Shown here in pieces: positions 33,627-33,705 of a DNA stretch of 33,705 bases. The notes beneath the pieces were generated by a model that had not been told where the DNA came from, ran no database searches, and saw only the letters and a list, made by a program, of their open reading frames with translations. Positions within the stretch are counted from its first letter, which is position 1. Every line of letters starts with the position of its first letter. The stretch lies in NCBI GenBank assembly GCA_947489525.1, contig CANLDW010000010.1, positions 1 through 33,705 of the forward strand, given 5' to 3'. This DNA is from an uncultured Psychrobacter sp. (GTDB lineage: Bacteria; Pseudomonadota; Gammaproteobacteria; Pseudomonadales; Moraxellaceae). The translations under genes and the position numbers were made by a program.

Positions 33627-33705
33627 ACTCAAATACTCAAATACTCAAATACTCAAATACTCAAATACTCAAATACTCAAATACTCAAATACTCAAATAC
33701 TCAAA
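33627..33705 (+). repeat. parH-like centromere array, right end
   Basis: Ten ACTC boxes with AAAT spacers (33627 to 33702), i.e. nine full TCAAATAC units and a partial. Bases 33629-33705 are identical to 1-77, so this is most simply the same array seen twice across the circle junction. Joined with that overlap the array has 11 boxes. Confidence 0.9.

Overview
The window looks like a complete small plasmid, about 33.6 kb, from a Moraxellaceae bacterium, most likely Psychrobacter. I infer this from moderately low GC, the protein flavour (LspA with a long Ser/Thr-rich N-terminus, a CadR-type regulator, Rep_3/KfrA/MobA-L backbone) and the plasmid gene set; no database search was run. Bases 1-77 are identical to bases 33629-33705, so the molecule is probably circular with its assembly break inside a tandem octamer array.

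Backbone. The right side holds an iteron-type origin (about 27608-27714) with a Rep_3 initiator, a RelB/DinJ-like antitoxin followed by a damaged BrnT/BrnA pair, a KfrA coiled-coil protein, an oriT-like region (28690-28850), a MOBQ relaxase with a co-directional coiled-coil membrane protein, and small hypothetical and XRE-type genes. The left end holds a ParF/ParG partition operon. It is preceded by a very regular array of ACTC boxes with AAAT spacers, which matches the described layout of the parH centromere of the TP228 ParFGH system.

Left cargo (about 1000-8570): the C-terminal part of a type I restriction subunit HsdR, a PHP-plus-SMC-like ATPase (TrlF type), a serine resolvase, a class II Fic protein and a second, broken serine resolvase. 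That broken resolvase ends in a second, inverted copy of the octamer array, which it translates as an eight-residue repeat. The partition-plus-cargo block is thus bounded by inverted octamer arrays.

Central cargo (about 8900-23150): metal resistance and envelope maturation. A divergent cadR/cadA pair has a readable MerR-type promoter. Downstream of cadA on the same strand lie ccmF, ccmG, ccmH, ccmI and lspA; then come a CHAP-domain secreted protein, a DUF411 lipoprotein, lnt and a CDF cation exporter. The ccm genes are the haem-ligation half of cytochrome c maturation (no ccmABCDE here) and keep their catalytic residues. Having them between cadA and lspA on a plasmid, with lnt and a lipobox-bearing DUF411 protein nearby, is the most unusual gene content.

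Scar zone (about 23150-24650): IS3-family and resolvase remnants, strong hairpins, and about 800 bases of unassigned, partly GC-richer, structured sequence downstream of kfrA.
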